Origin: Microbacterium lacticum
GTDB taxonomy: Bacteria; Actinomycetota; Actinomycetes; Actinomycetales; Microbacteriaceae
DNA length: 64,000 nucleotides
Assembly (NCBI RefSeq): GCF_006716815.1
Contig: NZ_VFPS01000002.1
Coordinates: 248,001 to 312,000 of the forward strand
Direction of reading: 5' to 3'
In this document: positions 11,801 through 24,294 of the stretch, in pieces
How positions within the stretch are numbered: position 1 is the stretch's first letter
Layout of the letters: every line of letters starts with the position of its first letter
Notes under the pieces: generated by a model
What the model saw: only the letters and a program-made list of their open reading frames with translations
Told to the model about the DNA's origin: nothing
The model's database searches: none
Translations under genes and position numbers: made by a program

Positions 11801-12753
11801 CCCCAGGCTCTCGCACCGCCCTCGCCGCCGTCTCGGCCGCGGGGGCGGTGGGCCTCTCGGCCGCCGTCTGGGGCACGTGCATCGAGCGGTACCTGTTCAC
11901 CGTGCGCCGGCACGACCTCGCCCTCCTGCCGCCGGGCTCCCCCTCGCTGACCGTGCTGCACCTCTCCGATGCGCACATGGCCCCCTGGCAGCACCGCAAG
12001 CAGGCGTGGATCGCCGATCTCGCCGAGCAGGTGCAGCCCGACCTCGTCATCAACACCGGCGACAACCTCGGGCACGAAGACGGGCTCCGTGGCATCCGCA
12101 CCGCATTCGCGCCGCTGCGGGGTGTGCCCGGCGCGTACGTGCACGGCTCGAACGACGTCACCGGCCCGTCGCCGCGCAATCCGCTGCGCTACTTCCAGGG
12201 GCCGTCCCGTCGGCCCCACCGGGGCGCCTTACTCGACACCGCGGCGATGGATGCCTATTTCCAGAGCGACCTCGGCTGGACCGACCTGGACAACGCGGCG
12301 GCGGTGATCGAGACCCGCGGACTGCGACTGGACGCGTTCGGCGTGAGCGACGCGCACCGCGACTGGGACGAGCTCGGTGTGCTGCCCGGCGCCCTCGCCG
12401 CGATCCGGCGGGGTCCGTGGTGGCGGCGCCGGCTCGAACCGGCCGCGCTCACCATCGGCGTGACGCACGCGCCGTATCGGCGGGTGCTCGACGCGTTCAC
12501 CGACCTCGGTGCCGACGTGATCTTCGGCGGTCACACGCACGGCGGCCAGGTGCGCATCCCGTTCTCCCGCTCGGCGCTCGTCGCCAACTGCGACATCCCC
12601 CGCGATCAGGCGCGCGGACTCAGCACCTGGACGCACGACGGACGCACCGTGCCGCTGAACGTGTCGGCCGGGCTCGGGCATTCGATCTACGCGCCGGTGC
12701 GGTTCGCGTGCCGCCCCGAGGCGACCGTGCTCACGATCCGGGCGATCTCGTGA
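11797..12753 (+). CDS. membrane-anchored metallophosphoesterase
   Basis: 318 residues. The N-terminal hydrophobic segment ([20 protein letters not shown]) is followed by a calcineurin-like phosphoesterase domain with the metal ligands in [29 protein letters not shown] and [12 protein letters not shown]. The last segment is a classic dinuclear-metal GGHTHGGQ motif. The GTG start overlaps the PBP stop (GTGA), and this gene pair is conserved in actinobacteria, suggesting a role in cell-envelope turnover; the substrate is unknown. Confidence 0.92.
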   Translation: MTPGSRTALAAVSAAGAVGLSAAVWGTCIERYLFTVRRHDLALLPPGSPSLTVLHLSDAHMAPWQHRKQAWIADLAEQVQPDLVINTGDNLGHEDGLRGIRTAFAPLRGVPGAYVHGSNDVTGPSPRNPLRYFQGPSRRPHRGALLDTAAMDAYFQSDLGWTDLDNAAAVIETRGLRLDAFGVSDAHRDWDELGVLPGALAAIRRGPWWRRRLEPAALTIGVTHAPYRRVLDAFTDLGADVIFGGHTHGGQVRIPFSRSALVANCDIPRDQARGLSTWTHDGRTVPLNVSAGLGHSIYAPVRFACRPEATVLTIRAIS

Positions 12754-12801
12754 GCCGATTCGGCGAGAGGCCCGGAACCCTGTAGACTCGGAGGGTTGCC
12801 A

Positions 12802-12875
<74 letters not shown>

Positions 12876-12880
12876 CAGCA

Positions 12881-12917
12881 GAAGGGCTCCACCGGAGATT
12901 CACCGGCGGAGCCCTTC
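12881..12917 (+). terminator. hairpin after tRNA-Pro
   Basis: Arms GAAGGGCTCC (12881-12890) and GGAGCCCTTC (12908-12917), with inner CCGG pairing; a strong stem but only a short T-run (CTTCGTC). Probably ends or processes the tRNA transcript before the HAD gene. Confidence 0.6.
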
Positions 12918-12947
12918 GTCGCACGAGCCCCTCGAAACGGAGCACCG

Positions 12948-13712
12948 ATGACCGCCCCCCGCCTGGTCGCCTTCGACCTCGACGACACCCTCGCGCCGTC
13001 CAAGAGCGCAATCGACCCGCGCATCGGCGAGCTGCTGATCGCGCTGGCCGAGCGGGTCGAGGTGGCGATCATCTCCGGCGGGCAGCTCGGCCAGTTCACC
13101 GCGCAGGTCGTCGACCGGCTGCCCGAGGCATCCGACGACGTCCTGTCGCGCCTCCACCTCATGCCCACGTGCGGCACCCAGTACTACCGGCTGACGCCCG
13201 CAGGGATCGAGACGGTCTACGCGCGGACGCTCAGCGACGACCAGAAGGCCCGTGCGCTCGCCGCCGTCGAGGAGGAGGCGCGGCGCCTCGGCCTCTGGGA
13301 GGCGCAGACGTGGGGGGCGATCCTCGAGGACCGCGGCTCGCAGATCACGTTCTCGGCGCTCGGTCAGACCGCGCCCGTCGACGCGAAGATGGCGTGGGAC
13401 CCGACCGGCGAGAAGAAGAGCGCCCTGCGCGACGCGGTCGCCGCACGCGTGCCCGACCTCGAGGTGCGTTCGGGCGGGTCGACCTCGGTCGACATCACCG
13501 AGCGCGGCATCGACAAGGCGTACGGCATGCGGCAGCTCTCCGACCAGACCGGCATCGCCCTCGACGACATGCTGTTCGTCGGCGACCGTCTCGACGAGGC
13601 GGGCAACGACTACCCCGTGCTCGCGATGGGCGTCGAATGCCAGGCCGTCGAGGGATGGCCCGACACCGCCGAGTTCCTTGAGAAGCTCCTTCCGACGCTC
13701 CCCCCGCGCTGA
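12948..13712 (+). CDS. HAD-IIB family hydrolase
   Basis: Haloacid-dehalogenase superfamily phosphatase of 254 residues. Motif I is VAFDLDDTLAPS (nucleophile and acid Asp), motif II is IISGG, a C2B-type cap follows (residues ~85-185), the motif III lysine is near DKAYG, and motif IV is FVGDRLDEAGND. Closest in pattern to the phosphomannomutase/sucrose-phosphatase-like Cof group; the substrate is probably a sugar phosphate, but it cannot be assigned. Stands alone between tRNA-Pro and the convergent lldD. Confidence 0.88.
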   Translation: MTAPRLVAFDLDDTLAPSKSAIDPRIGELLIALAERVEVAIISGGQLGQFTAQVVDRLPEASDDVLSRLHLMPTCGTQYYRLTPAGIETVYARTLSDDQKARALAAVEEEARRLGLWEAQTWGAILEDRGSQITFSALGQTAPVDAKMAWDPTGEKKSALRDAVAARVPDLEVRSGGSTSVDITERGIDKAYGMRQLSDQTGIALDDMLFVGDRLDEAGNDYPVLAMGVECQAVEGWPDTAEFLEKLLPTLPPR

Positions 13713-13770
13713 CCGGCGCGCCCGCGCCCACCGGGACCGGCGCAGACCGCCGGCCCGGCGCCCCCGCGCG

Positions 13771-15063
13771 TCAGGCCTTGACGCGCTCCGGCGCAGAGCG
13801 CCCCGCGCGGGAGGATGCCGCGGCGCCGACACCGGGCACCGGCGTCAGCCGCTGCAGCTGGGTGACGTGGCGCGGCTCGAGCTCGGCGATCGTCGAGACG
13901 CCGAGGAGCTTCATGGTGCGCTCGATCTCGCTGCGCAGGATCTCGATCGTCCGATCGACGCCGCGGCGACCACCGGCCATCAGGCCGTAGAGGTAGGCGC
14001 GACCGATCAGCGTGAACTTCGCGCCGAGAGCCATCGAGGCGACGATGTCGGCGCCGTGCATGATGCCGGTGTCGACCATCACCGTGGCATCCTTGCCGAC
14101 CTCGCGCACCACCTCGGGCAGCAGCCGGAACGGGATCGGGGCGCGGTCGAGCTGACGCCCGCCGTGGTTGGAGAGGATGATGCCGTCGACGCCGCGGTCG
14201 ATGAGGCGCTTGGAGTCCTCGACGTTCTGCACGCCCTTGACGACGAGCTTGCCGGGCCACATCCCGCGGATCACCTCGAGGTCCTCGTAACTGATCGTCG
14301 GGTCCATCGCGGCGTCGAGCAGCTCGCCCACCGTGCCGCCGGTCGTCGTCAGCGAGGCGAACTCGAGCTTGGGGGTCGTGAGGAAGTCGACCCACCACCA
14401 CGGTCGCGGGATGGCGTTGACGATCGTGCCGAGCGTCAGCTGCGGCGGGATCGAGAAGCCGTTGCGCTTGTCGCGCAGCCGGGCGCCGGCGACGGGCGTG
14501 TCGACCGTGAACATGAGCGTGTCGAACCCGGCGGCCGCCGCGCGCTTCACGAGTCCGTAGGAGATCTCGCGGTCGCGCATCACGTAGAGCTGGAACCAGT
14601 TGCGCCCGTGCGGGTTCGCGGCCCGCACGTTCTCGATCGACGTCGTGCCGAGGGTCGACAGGGTGAACGGGATGCCTGCGGCACCTGCGGCGCCCGCACC
14701 GGCGATCTCGCCCTCGGTCTGCATCAGCCGGGTGAACCCGGTGGGCGCGATCCCGAAGGGCAGCGCCGACGGGCCGCCGAGGATCTCGACCGAGGTGTCC
14801 ACCGACGCGGCGGGGCGCAGGATGTCGGGGTGGAACTCGATGTCTTTGAACGCCTGACGGGCACGACGGAGCGAAATCTCGCCCTCCGCCGCGCCGTCGG
14901 TGTAGTCGAAGGCGGCCTTGGGTGTCCGCCGCTTCGCGATGGTGCGCAGGTCGGAGATCGTCAGCGCGGAATCGAGGCGCCGCTTCGTGGCATCCCACTC
15001 GGGCTTCTTGAACTGCATGAGCTCGAGCAGCTCGGGGATCTTCGGCAATTGGCGCTGAACCAT
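13771..15063 (-). CDS. lldD: FMN-dependent alpha-hydroxy-acid (L-lactate) dehydrogenase
   Basis: 430 residues. Membrane-associated flavoprotein that oxidises L-lactate (or a related 2-hydroxy acid) to the keto acid and passes electrons to the quinone pool. Family landmarks: [11 protein letters not shown] (substrate tyrosine region), [24 protein letters not shown], and the catalytic histidine with substrate arginine in [14 protein letters not shown]. The FMN phosphate site is [12 protein letters not shown] and LIGRAYLYG. The regulator gene lies 38 bases upstream, and the two form a lactate-responsive unit. The ATG chosen starts [12 protein letters not shown]; longer frames give random sequence. 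Confidence 0.93.
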   Translation of the reverse strand: MVQRQLPKIPELLELMQFKKPEWDATKRRLDSALTISDLRTIAKRRTPKAAFDYTDGAAEGEISLRRARQAFKDIEFHPDILRPAASVDTSVEILGGPSALPFGIAPTGFTRLMQTEGEIAGAGAAGAAGIPFTLSTLGTTSIENVRAANPHGRNWFQLYVMRDREISYGLVKRAAAAGFDTLMFTVDTPVAGARLRDKRNGFSIPPQLTLGTIVNAIPRPWWWVDFLTTPKLEFASLTTTGGTVGELLDAAMDPTISYEDLEVIRGMWPGKLVVKGVQNVEDSKRLIDRGVDGIILSNHGGRQLDRAPIPFRLLPEVVREVGKDATVMVDTGIMHGADIVASMALGAKFTLIGRAYLYGLMAGGRRGVDRTIEILRSEIERTMKLLGVSTIAELEPRHVTQLQRLTPVPGVGAAASSRAGRSAPERVKA

Positions 15064-15101
15064 CGTGGCGTCTTCTCTCGGTGTCGTGTCGGGCGGGGCG
15101 G

Positions 15102-15821
15102 TCAGGCGTCGGAGGGGTCGGGCAGGCCCGCGTCGGCGTAGTAGCCGGTGATGTGCGCGCGGACGACGCGCTGTGCGGTCTCGGCGTCGCCCGCGTCGAT
15201 CGCGCGCAGGATCTCGGCGTGCTCGTGGCGCAGTCGCTCGCCGGTGGCCGCCCAGTCGGGGATGCGCGCCGCTCCCTCGCGGATGTAGCTCTCGATCGTG
15301 TCGCGCAGGCCCGCCATGGTGGCCGAGACGACGAGATTGCCGGATGCCTCGGTCAACCGCACGTGGAACTGCGCGTCGAGCGCGAGGAAGTCGTCGACGG
15401 AGAGTCCGTCGGCATCCATCGCCTCGAGCGCCGTGTGCGCATCGGCGAGGTCGGGGCTGTCGACCCCGGCGAGGTGGGCGACGGCCCACTCCTCGAGCAG
15501 CAGCCGCGTCTCGTAGACGTCGGGGATCGGGAAGCCCTGCGCGGCGACCTGCAGCCGCAGCAGCTGCGCGAGACCGCCTTGGGGGGTCGCGGCGACGGCG
15601 GCGCCCGCCGTGGGGCCCGAGCCCGTGGCGGTGCGGATGAGCCCCATCACCTCGAGCACGCGGAGCGCCTCGCGCACGCTCGATCGGCCGACGCCGAGGG
15701 TCGTCGCGAGCTCTCGCTCGGGCGGCAGCCGGTCGCCGGGGCCGAGCGTGCCCTCGAGCAGATCGCCTTCGATCCGGTCGAGCACGACACGCCACGCGCG
15801 GGCGGGAGGGGAATCGGTCAT
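15102..15821 (-). CDS. FadR-subfamily GntR regulator (LldR-like)
   Basis: 239 residues. N-terminal winged helix with [20 protein letters not shown] (residues ~28-47) and [14 protein letters not shown], then a wing, then the all-helical FCD ligand domain with the metal-binding pattern [16 protein letters not shown] and [12 protein letters not shown]. By position directly before lldD it is likely a lactate-responsive repressor. A GACCAC-N11-GTGGTC inverted repeat in front of it is a good operator. RBS AAAGGCGA precedes the ATG. Confidence 0.92.
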   Translation of the reverse strand: MTDSPPARAWRVVLDRIEGDLLEGTLGPGDRLPPERELATTLGVGRSSVREALRVLEVMGLIRTATGSGPTAGAAVAATPQGGLAQLLRLQVAAQGFPIPDVYETRLLLEEWAVAHLAGVDSPDLADAHTALEAMDADGLSVDDFLALDAQFHVRLTEASGNLVVSATMAGLRDTIESYIREGAARIPDWAATGERLRHEHAEILRAIDAGDAETAQRVVRAHITGYYADAGLPDPSDA

Positions 15822-15875
15822 CGTCGCCTTTCGAGCGGAGGGGCCCGGATGTGTCGCGGAACGGGCCGGAGAGTC

Positions 15876-15908
15876 GGCCTGACCACGTTAGCGCACTGTG
15901 GTCAGGCC
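15876..15908. promoter_or_regulatory. FadR/LldR-type operator
   Basis: Perfect inverted repeat GGCCTGACCAC (15876-15886) and GTGGTCAGGCC (15898-15908) with an 11-base spacer, in the gap between the regulator gene and the divergent DUF1295 remnant. Each arm holds GGTC, the core recognised by FadR-type GntR proteins. Confidence 0.7.
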
Positions 15909-15939
15909 GCCAAGCGTCGGTTGAAACGATACGTCATTC

Positions 15940-15945
15940 TACGCT
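15940..15945 (+). promoter_or_regulatory. -10 hexamer TACGCT of the DUF1295 remnant
   Basis: Six bases separate it from the ATG at 15952; no ribosome site is present, so the transcript would be leaderless. Confidence 0.55.
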
Positions 15946-15951
15946 GTGCTC

Positions 15952-16577
15952 ATGCACCCCCTCCTCGTCGTGATCATCGTCGCCGCTGTCGCGGCCGTCT
16001 TCTGCTGGATCGCCTCACTGGTCACCGAGGACACGTCCTGGGTCGACCGGCTCTGGTCGATCGTGCCGGTGATCTACGTCTGGATCTTCGCGATCGCCGG
16101 GCTCACCGACGGAGCGGATGCCACGCGGCTGGTCGTGATGGCCCTCCTCGTGACCGCCTGTCGCCGTTCGGCGTGTGGGACGCGGTGTTCGCGGTGCTTT
16201 TCGTCGCGTTCCTCGTGGGCGAGACCGTCGCCGACCAGCAGCAGTGGGATTTCCACCAGCGCAAGGCCCGCGGCGAGGCGGAGGGTTTCCTCACGACGGG
16301 CCTGTTCGCGACCAGCAGGCATCCGAACTTCTTCTTCGAGCAGGGGCAGTGGTGGGCGTTCTACGCGCTCGGCGCGAGCGCCGCGGTCGGCGACGGACTC
16401 GGCTTCTGGGGCGGCGTGATCAACCCCGGCATCATCGGCGCCGTGCTGCTCACCCTGCTCTTCCTCGGCTCGACGGTGTTCACCGAGTCGATCTCGGCGG
16501 CGAAGCACCCCGCCTACGCCGAGTACCGGCGCACGACGTCGATGCTCGTCCCGCTCCCCCGCCGGCGCGTCAGCTGA
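15952..16577 (+). pseudogene. DUF1295 membrane protein with core deletion and frameshift
   Basis: The start (MHPLLVVIIVAAVAAVFCWI, then VDRLWSIVPVIYVWIFAI) and the end (DQQQWDFHQRKA, FATSRHPNFFFEQGQWW, FTESISAAKHPAYAEYR) match DUF1295, a steroid-reductase-like integral membrane family. They lie in different frames, joined near 16163, where roughly 100 residues of the middle (the GGEDYRW region known in the family) are missing. As read, translation from 15952 leaves the true frame after LLVTAC. The 3' end overlaps tdk by eight bases. Either a decayed gene or an assembly deletion. Confidence 0.85.
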
Positions 16578-17172
16578 GCCGGCCGCCGGAGGCGAGCAGG
16601 TAGTCCTGCGCGCACAGCGACTCGTACGTGACCTGGTCGTGGTCGAGGTCGTCGATCGCGACCTGATCGCCGTCGAAGACGAACCGCCCGCCCACGAGGC
16701 GCGCGTTGAAGAGCGCCTTGCGGCCGCAGCGGCAGATCGTCTTCAGCTCTTCGAGGCTGTGCGAGACCTCCATGAGGCGCGCCGACCCCGGGAAGGCGCG
16801 CGTGCGGAAGTCGGTGCGGATGCCGTAGGCGAGCACCGGGATGCCGTCTTCGACGACGAGCCGCAGCAGGTCGTCGACCTGCTCAGGCGAGAGGAACTGC
16901 GCCTCGTCGATCAGCAGACACGCCACCGCACCGATGTAGCGCGCGCCATGCGCCGCGACGAGGGCGCGCACGTCGTCGCCCCGGCCGATGAGGAAGTCGA
17001 CGGGACGCTCGACGCCGAGGCGGCTGGAGATGTGCCCCGCGCCCTTCGTATCGATCTCGGGTTTGGCAAGCAGCACGTGCTGGCCGCGCTCCTCGTAGTT
17101 GAACGCCGCCTGCAGGAGCGCCGTCGACTTGCCCGAGTTCATCGCCCCGTAGCGGAAGTAGAGCTTCGCCAT
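16570..17172 (-). CDS. tdk: thymidine kinase (type II)
   Basis: Phosphorylates thymidine in the salvage pathway. 200 residues, normal length. P-loop GAMNSGKS (residues 9-16), Walker B-like CLLIDEAQFL, lasso region with CRCGRKALFNARL and the thymidine-contact VTYESLC. The zinc site looks incomplete: a C-R-C pair is seen and the last CxxH/C is CAQD, so zinc binding may be lost or altered. Seven bases downstream of mqo, so probably the second gene of that operon. Confidence 0.95.
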   Translation of the reverse strand: MAKLYFRYGAMNSGKSTALLQAAFNYEERGQHVLLAKPEIDTKGAGHISSRLGVERPVDFLIGRGDDVRALVAAHGARYIGAVACLLIDEAQFLSPEQVDDLLRLVVEDGIPVLAYGIRTDFRTRAFPGSARLMEVSHSLEELKTICRCGRKALFNARLVGGRFVFDGDQVAIDDLDHDQVTYESLCAQDYLLASGGRLS

Positions 17173-17179
17173 GCGGGTC

Positions 17180-18637
17180 TCAGCGGTTGATCTGCAGAGC
17201 GGATGCCGTGGCCGTCAGCACCTCGTCGGCGAGCGCCGGCTGCGGGTTCAGCTGCTCGCCGTAGCTCGGGATGAGGGCGCGCAGCTGCGGCTCCCACTCG
17301 GCGATGCGATCGGGGAAGCATCGCTTCAGCAGCCCCAGCATGATCGAGGGCGCCGTCGAGGCGCCGGGCGACGCGCCCAGCAGACCCGCGATCGACCCGT
17401 CGGCCGCGCTGATCACCTCGGTGCCGAACTTCAGCTCGCCACCGACCATCACCTGGGCGCGCTGACCGGCGTTCAGGAGCGTCCAGTCCTCGTCCTTCGC
17501 CGTCGGCATGAAGGCGCGGAGGCTCTCGACCTTGCCCTTGTGGGTCTTGGCGAGCTCGGTGACGAGGTACTTCACGAGGTCGAGGTTCGTGACGGCGACC
17601 TTCAGCATGCTGAAGAGGTTCGAGAAGCGCACCTGGGTGATGAGGTCCCACCAGTGGCCGCGCTTGAGGAACTTGGGGGTGAACGTCGCGAACGGGCCGA
17701 ACAGCAGCGACGTCTCGCCGTCGACGACGCGCGTGTCGAGGTGCGGCACCGACATCGGCGGCGCGCCGACGGCCGCCTGCGAGTACACCTTGGCCTTGTG
17801 CTGCGAGACGAGGACGGGGTTCGAGGTCATCAGCCACTGCCCGCCGATCGGGAAGACGCCGTAGCCCTTGATCTCGTCGATGCCGGAGGACTGCAGCAGC
17901 TTGATCGCCCAGCCGCCGGCGCCGACGAAGACGAACCGCGCGTCGAGGGTGCCGGGCGTGCGGCCGAGCGCGTGCCGATACGACACCCGCCAGGTGCCGT
18001 CCTTCTGCTTCCGCAGCTTTCGCGCCTCGATGTTCGTGCGCACCTCGACGCCGTCGCTCTCGAGGCTGCCGAGGAGCTGGCGGGTGAGCGCGCCGAAGTC
18101 GACGTCGGTGCCGGCCGGCACGCGGGTCGCCGCGAACGGCTCGCCCTTGCGACGGCGCTGCATGAGGAGGGGCGCCCACTGGTTGATGACGCGCGAGTCC
18201 TCGGAGTACTCGATGCCGGCGAACAGCGGCTGTCCCTTCAGCGCCTCGTAGCGGCGCTTGAGGTACGCGACGTCCTTCTCGCCCGTCACGAACGTCATGT
18301 GCGGCGTCGCGTTGATGAAGGTCGAGGGCTCGTCGAGCACGCCCTCGCCGATGAGCGTCGACCACAGCTCGCGGCTCTGCTGGAACTGCTCGTTGATCGA
18401 GATCGCCTTGGCGGGGTCGACCGAGCCGTCGGCGGCCGGGGGCATGTAGTTGAGCTCGCACAGCGCCGCGTGACCGGTGCCGGCGTTGTTCCACGCGTTG
18501 GACGACTCCTCGGCCACCTCGCTCAGTCGCTCGAGCACGACGATCTTCCACTCCGGCTGCAGCCGGTGGAGCAGGGTTCCGAGGGTGGCACTCATGATGC
18601 CACCGCCGATCAGGACGACGTCGACGGGTTCACTCAC
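17180..18637 (-). CDS. mqo: malate:quinone oxidoreductase
   Basis: FAD-dependent peripheral membrane enzyme that oxidises malate to oxaloacetate and reduces quinone in the TCA cycle. 485 residues from GTG (VSEPVDVVLIGGGIMSAT). The FAD-binding GGGIMSATLG motif, the substrate region NNAGTGHAALCELNY, and the C-terminal LGASPGASTAPSIMLGLL motif are intact. A TAGACT hexamer eight bases before the GTG suggests a nearly leaderless transcript and supports this start over the longer frame. Typical of actinobacteria that use Mqo along with or instead of malate dehydrogenase. Confidence 0.96.
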   Translation of the reverse strand: MSEPVDVVLIGGGIMSATLGTLLHRLQPEWKIVVLERLSEVAEESSNAWNNAGTGHAALCELNYMPPAADGSVDPAKAISINEQFQQSRELWSTLIGEGVLDEPSTFINATPHMTFVTGEKDVAYLKRRYEALKGQPLFAGIEYSEDSRVINQWAPLLMQRRRKGEPFAATRVPAGTDVDFGALTRQLLGSLESDGVEVRTNIEARKLRKQKDGTWRVSYRHALGRTPGTLDARFVFVGAGGWAIKLLQSSGIDEIKGYGVFPIGGQWLMTSNPVLVSQHKAKVYSQAAVGAPPMSVPHLDTRVVDGETSLLFGPFATFTPKFLKRGHWWDLITQVRFSNLFSMLKVAVTNLDLVKYLVTELAKTHKGKVESLRAFMPTAKDEDWTLLNAGQRAQVMVGGELKFGTEVISAADGSIAGLLGASPGASTAPSIMLGLLKRCFPDRIAEWEPQLRALIPSYGEQLNPQPALADEVLTATASALQINR

Positions 18638-18741
18638 GATGTCCCAGTCTAGGCCGCGTTCTCGGACGCGCCGTCCGGTCGCGGCATCCCCGGCAGTCAA
18701 GGATGCCGGTTCTTACCCGCGCGTGAACTGCGGGCGTGCGA

Positions 18742-21154
<2,413 letters not shown>

Positions 21155-21256
21155 GTGTGGAACTCCCGGCGTCACTCGAGGGGATGGATGCCCCCATTGT
21201 AGAGATCGGCCGATGCCCGCCCTGCCATACGACAGACGACAGCGCGCACCCCCGCC

Positions 21257-21598
21257 GTGGGCCTCATCCCCGGCCTGTCCGCGCTCGCGTACGGCGTCGT
21301 CGTGGTGGTCGGGAGCCTCGTCACGGCCGGGTTCTCCGTCGACGCCACCGTGCGGATCTACCAGAACCGTCACCCGGAGAACCGCTTGCGGGCGGGCATG
21401 TCGGTCGTGACCTTCCTCGCGCCGGCGCTCTATGCGGTCGGCGGCGTCCTGCTGCTTTTCGCCGACCCGAGCGGGCTCGTCTGGCTCGCCGCCGGCGCGA
21501 TCGCCGCGATCGTCGCGGCGCTGTTCGTCTCGTGGGTCGTGCTCGTCGAAGTGCTGCGCTCATCCACGCTGAGAGGCGCGTTCAGCGGCGTCGCCTAG
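21257..21598 (+). CDS. small four-helix membrane protein
   Basis: 113 residues, unrecognised family. Three to four hydrophobic segments are seen ([60 protein letters not shown]), with a charged loop [15 protein letters not shown] between the first two. GTG start without a ribosome site. It lies divergent from lysC and just before thrE, whose -10 element overlaps its stop codon. A function in amino-acid export is possible only by context. Confidence 0.65.
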   Translation: MGLIPGLSALAYGVVVVVGSLVTAGFSVDATVRIYQNRHPENRLRAGMSVVTFLAPALYAVGGVLLLFADPSGLVWLAAGAIAAIVAALFVSWVVLVEVLRSSTLRGAFSGVA

Positions 21599-21601
21599 CA
21601 T
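21596..21601 (+). promoter_or_regulatory. -10 hexamer TAGCAT of thrE
   Basis: Seven bases before the GTG at 21609 and overlapping the stop of the small membrane protein; suggests leaderless transcription of thrE. Confidence 0.5.
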
Positions 21602-21608
21602 CGTCAGC

Positions 21609-23036
21609 GTGCGAGCAGACGAGGTGACGGCGACGGATGCCCCCACCGCCCCGCGTCGCCGGCTGTCGTCATCGCTGAAGTCGCTGCTGCTGCAAGGCGG
21701 CGACGGTGCGGCGCACACGACCGCGCTCCCGGTGCTCGATCAGCAGCTCGCGACGCGCATCATCGAGCTCGCGGTGCGCACCGGCGAGACGATGCTCGTC
21801 GTCGGCGCCCCCGCGAGCGAGGTGACCCGCGCGATCGTGCGGATCGCCGCCGCCTACGGTCTCCACCCCCTCCACGTCGACGTGACGTACAACTCGATCA
21901 CCGCCGCCGGCCGCGCCGCCGACGGGGCTCCCGTGACGACGCTGCGGGTCGTGCACGGGGCGGCGCCCGACCACGCGAAGCTGCAGCGGCTGCAGGCCCT
22001 CCTGACCGAGATCTCCGCGGGGCTTGCGCTCGAGGATGCCGAGGATCGCTGCCGCGAGATCCGCCGCACGCCCTTCCGCTATCGCCCCGTGGTCGTGATC
22101 GCCGCGCAGGCGCTCCTCGCCGTCGGGGTGGCGGTGATGTTCGGCGTCAACCCGCTCAACATGGCGCTCGCGTTCGTCGCCGCCGCCCTGGCCGCGTTCA
22201 CCCAGTACCTGCTGGCGCGGGCGCGGGTGCCGTTCTTCTTCAGCCAGATCGCCGGGGGCTTCGTGCTGACGATCGTCGCGGCGCTGACGCCGCTGCTGGC
22301 GGGCACCGGCTGGGATCAGGCGGCATCCATCCGGCCGTCGGTGATCGTGGCGTCGGGCATCGTGCTGATGCTCGCCGGCCTCACGGTCGTCGGCGCCGCG
22401 CAGGACGCGATCGACGGTTTCGCGCTGACCGCCCTCGGCCGCCTGCTCGAGCTCGTCACGCAGACGGTGGGCGTCGTCCTCGGCATCCTGCTCGGCCTCG
22501 AGCTCGCCCGCGTGCTCGGCTTCGCGATGGCGCCGCCGAGCCAGGCGCTCCCCCTCGGCCCGCTCGCCCTGCAGTTCCTCGGGGCGGCGATCATCGCCGT
22601 CGCGGTGGCCGTCTTCAACGGCGCGGGCCTGCGGATCGTGGTGATCAGCGCCGCGCTGAGCTTCGTCGCCTGGGCGGGGTTCGTCGCGGCGAGCACTCTC
22701 GGCTTCGACACGGCCGCCGCGAGCGGCGCCGGCGCGTTCCTCGGCAGCCTGCTCGGCATCCTGATCGCCTTCCGCCTGCACGTGCCGTCGGTCGCCGTGA
22801 CGATCGCGGCGATCCTGCCGATGGTGCCCGGCGCCGCCGTCTTCCGGGGGCTGCTGACGATCGTGGAGTCGGGCGACGATCCGGCGCTCCTCCTCGGCGG
22901 CGCGGTCACCCTTGCGGGCGCGGCGACGGTCGGGGTCGCCCTCGCCGTCGGCGCGTCACTCGGGCTCTACCTCGGCCAGCCGCTCACGGCGACGCTGCAC
23001 GGCGTCACCCGCTCGCGAGCCCGTCTCCGACGCTGA
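21609..23036 (+). CDS. thrE: ThrE-family threonine/serine exporter
   Basis: Proton-coupled exporter of threonine and serine, 475 residues. The cytoplasmic N-terminal DUF1212 half has the family pattern ELAVRTGETMLVVGAPASEV and VDVTYNSITAA, followed by about ten membrane helices from residue ~160 (DUF1212 helices, then the DUF3815 half, with AITILPMVPG-like ILPMVPGAAVFRG near the end). Adjacent to the divergent lysC-asd operon for threonine and lysine synthesis, which fits a role in overflow export. The C-terminal coding region overlaps the end of a broken EamA gene on the other strand. Confidence 0.92.
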   Translation: MRADEVTATDAPTAPRRRLSSSLKSLLLQGGDGAAHTTALPVLDQQLATRIIELAVRTGETMLVVGAPASEVTRAIVRIAAAYGLHPLHVDVTYNSITAAGRAADGAPVTTLRVVHGAAPDHAKLQRLQALLTEISAGLALEDAEDRCREIRRTPFRYRPVVVIAAQALLAVGVAVMFGVNPLNMALAFVAAALAAFTQYLLARARVPFFFSQIAGGFVLTIVAALTPLLAGTGWDQAASIRPSVIVASGIVLMLAGLTVVGAAQDAIDGFALTALGRLLELVTQTVGVVLGILLGLELARVLGFAMAPPSQALPLGPLALQFLGAAIIAVAVAVFNGAGLRIVVISAALSFVAWAGFVAASTLGFDTAAASGAGAFLGSLLGILIAFRLHVPSVAVTIAAILPMVPGAAVFRGLLTIVESGDDPALLLGGAVTLAGAATVGVALAVGASLGLYLGQPLTATLHGVTRSRARLRR

Positions 23037-23698
23037 CCTGACGCTGACCCGCCGGCGCAGCCGGCCGCCCGTGGCGGCGAGCCAGCACCCGACGAGCACG
23101 AGCGGGAAGCCCACGAGGAGGCCCACCGACAGCGACTCGCCGAGTACGATCACGCCGAGCAGGATCGCGACGATCGGGTTCACGTAGGTGAACAGCGGCG
23201 TCCGCACGGGGCCGACCTCGCCGATGAGGGCGAAGAACGCCAGGAACGCCAGCGCCGTGCAGAAGATGCCGAGCGCGGCGAGCGAGAGCGAGCTGCGCAC
23301 GGTCGGCAGCTCGTGCTGCGTCAGCAGCGCGATCGGCAGGTAGGCGACGCCGACCGCCAGGAGCGAGAGGGTGATCGTGCCGAGCGAGGGCACGTGGGCG
23401 AGCTTGGTCGCGATGATGAACGGCGCGGTCGCGTAGAGGAGCGCGACGAGCAGCACCTCGCCGATCGCCGTGAGCGCGGCGGCCGGGTCGGCGACCGCGA
23501 GGCCGGGCCCGGCGACGATCACGACGACGCCCGCGAAGCCGACCGCGAGACCGATCGCGCGTGCCGGCGAGAGCATCGTGCGGTCGCCGCGGGCGAGAAC
23601 GAGTCGACGGCCTCTTTGATGAAGAGGTACGGGATGCCCCACAGCACCGCCATCAGCGCGTACAGGGCCCAGGCGCGCCCCGAGACGGCGCCGACCAT
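22956..23698 (-). pseudogene. EamA/DMT transporter with core deletion
   Basis: Drug/metabolite transporter remnant. The ATG overlaps the recR stop (TGATG) and begins [18 protein letters not shown] with LWGIPYLFIKEAVDSFSPA, a normal EamA N-terminus. Near 23600 the frame changes and the protein resumes in another frame at RGDRTMLSPARAIGLAVG, lacking about 60-80 residues (helices 2-4 of ten). The second half with its five helices is intact, to the stop inside thrE's 3' end. As read, no full transporter can be made. Same type of lesion as several other genes in this window. Confidence 0.83.
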
Positions 23699-24291
23699 CA
23701 GATGTTCCGCCGGCCTTCGAAGGCGCGGCCGAGCGTGACCTCGTCGGCGTACTCGAGGTCGCCGCCGACGGGGAGGCCGGAGGCGAGGCGGGTGACCCGG
23801 ATCTCGAGCGTGTGCAGCAGGCGGCTGAGGTAGGTGGCCGTCGCCTCGCCCTCGAGGTTCGGGTTGGTCGCGAGGATCACCTCCTGCACGGTGCCGTCGG
23901 CGAGCCGCTGCATGAGCTGCGTGACGCGCAGATCGTCGGGACCGATGCCCGCGATGGGGCTGATCGCGCCGCCGAGCACGTGGTAGAGGCCGCGGAACTC
24001 GCGGGTGCGTTCGATGGCGGAGACATCCTTCGCGTCTTCGACGACGCAGATGAGGGTACCGTCGCGGCGCGGGTCGCGGCAGATCGCGCAGCGCTCCTGC
24101 TCGCTGACGTTGCCGCAGATCTCGCAGAACCGCACGCGTTCGCGGAGCTCGCCGAGCAGCTGCGAGAGCCGGGCGACGTCGAACGTGGGCGTCTGCAGGA
24201 TGTGGAACGCGATGCGCTGGGCCGACTTCGGGCCGATGCCCGGGAGCCGCCCGAACTCATCGATGAGATCTTGGACGATGCCGTCGTACAT
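23698..24291 (-). CDS. recR: recombination mediator RecR
   Basis: Helps load RecA at gaps with RecF/RecO. 197 residues: helix-hairpin-helix [17 protein letters not shown], four-cysteine zinc finger [22 protein letters not shown] domain with [13 protein letters not shown], and Walker-like C-terminus [12 protein letters not shown]. Lies three bases after dnaX, as in many actinobacteria, without the YbaB/EbfC gene that often sits between them. Confidence 0.97.
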   Translation of the reverse strand: MYDGIVQDLIDEFGRLPGIGPKSAQRIAFHILQTPTFDVARLSQLLGELRERVRFCEICGNVSEQERCAICRDPRRDGTLICVVEDAKDVSAIERTREFRGLYHVLGGAISPIAGIGPDDLRVTQLMQRLADGTVQEVILATNPNLEGEATATYLSRLLHTLEIRVTRLASGLPVGGDLEYADEVTLGRAFEGRRNI

Positions 24292-24294
24292 GCG

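Noticed and set aside
18690..18712. GGCATCC/GGATGCC inverted repeat as asd terminator
   Set aside because: Weak stem with a long loop and no T-run on either strand; GGATGCC is a very common word in this genome.
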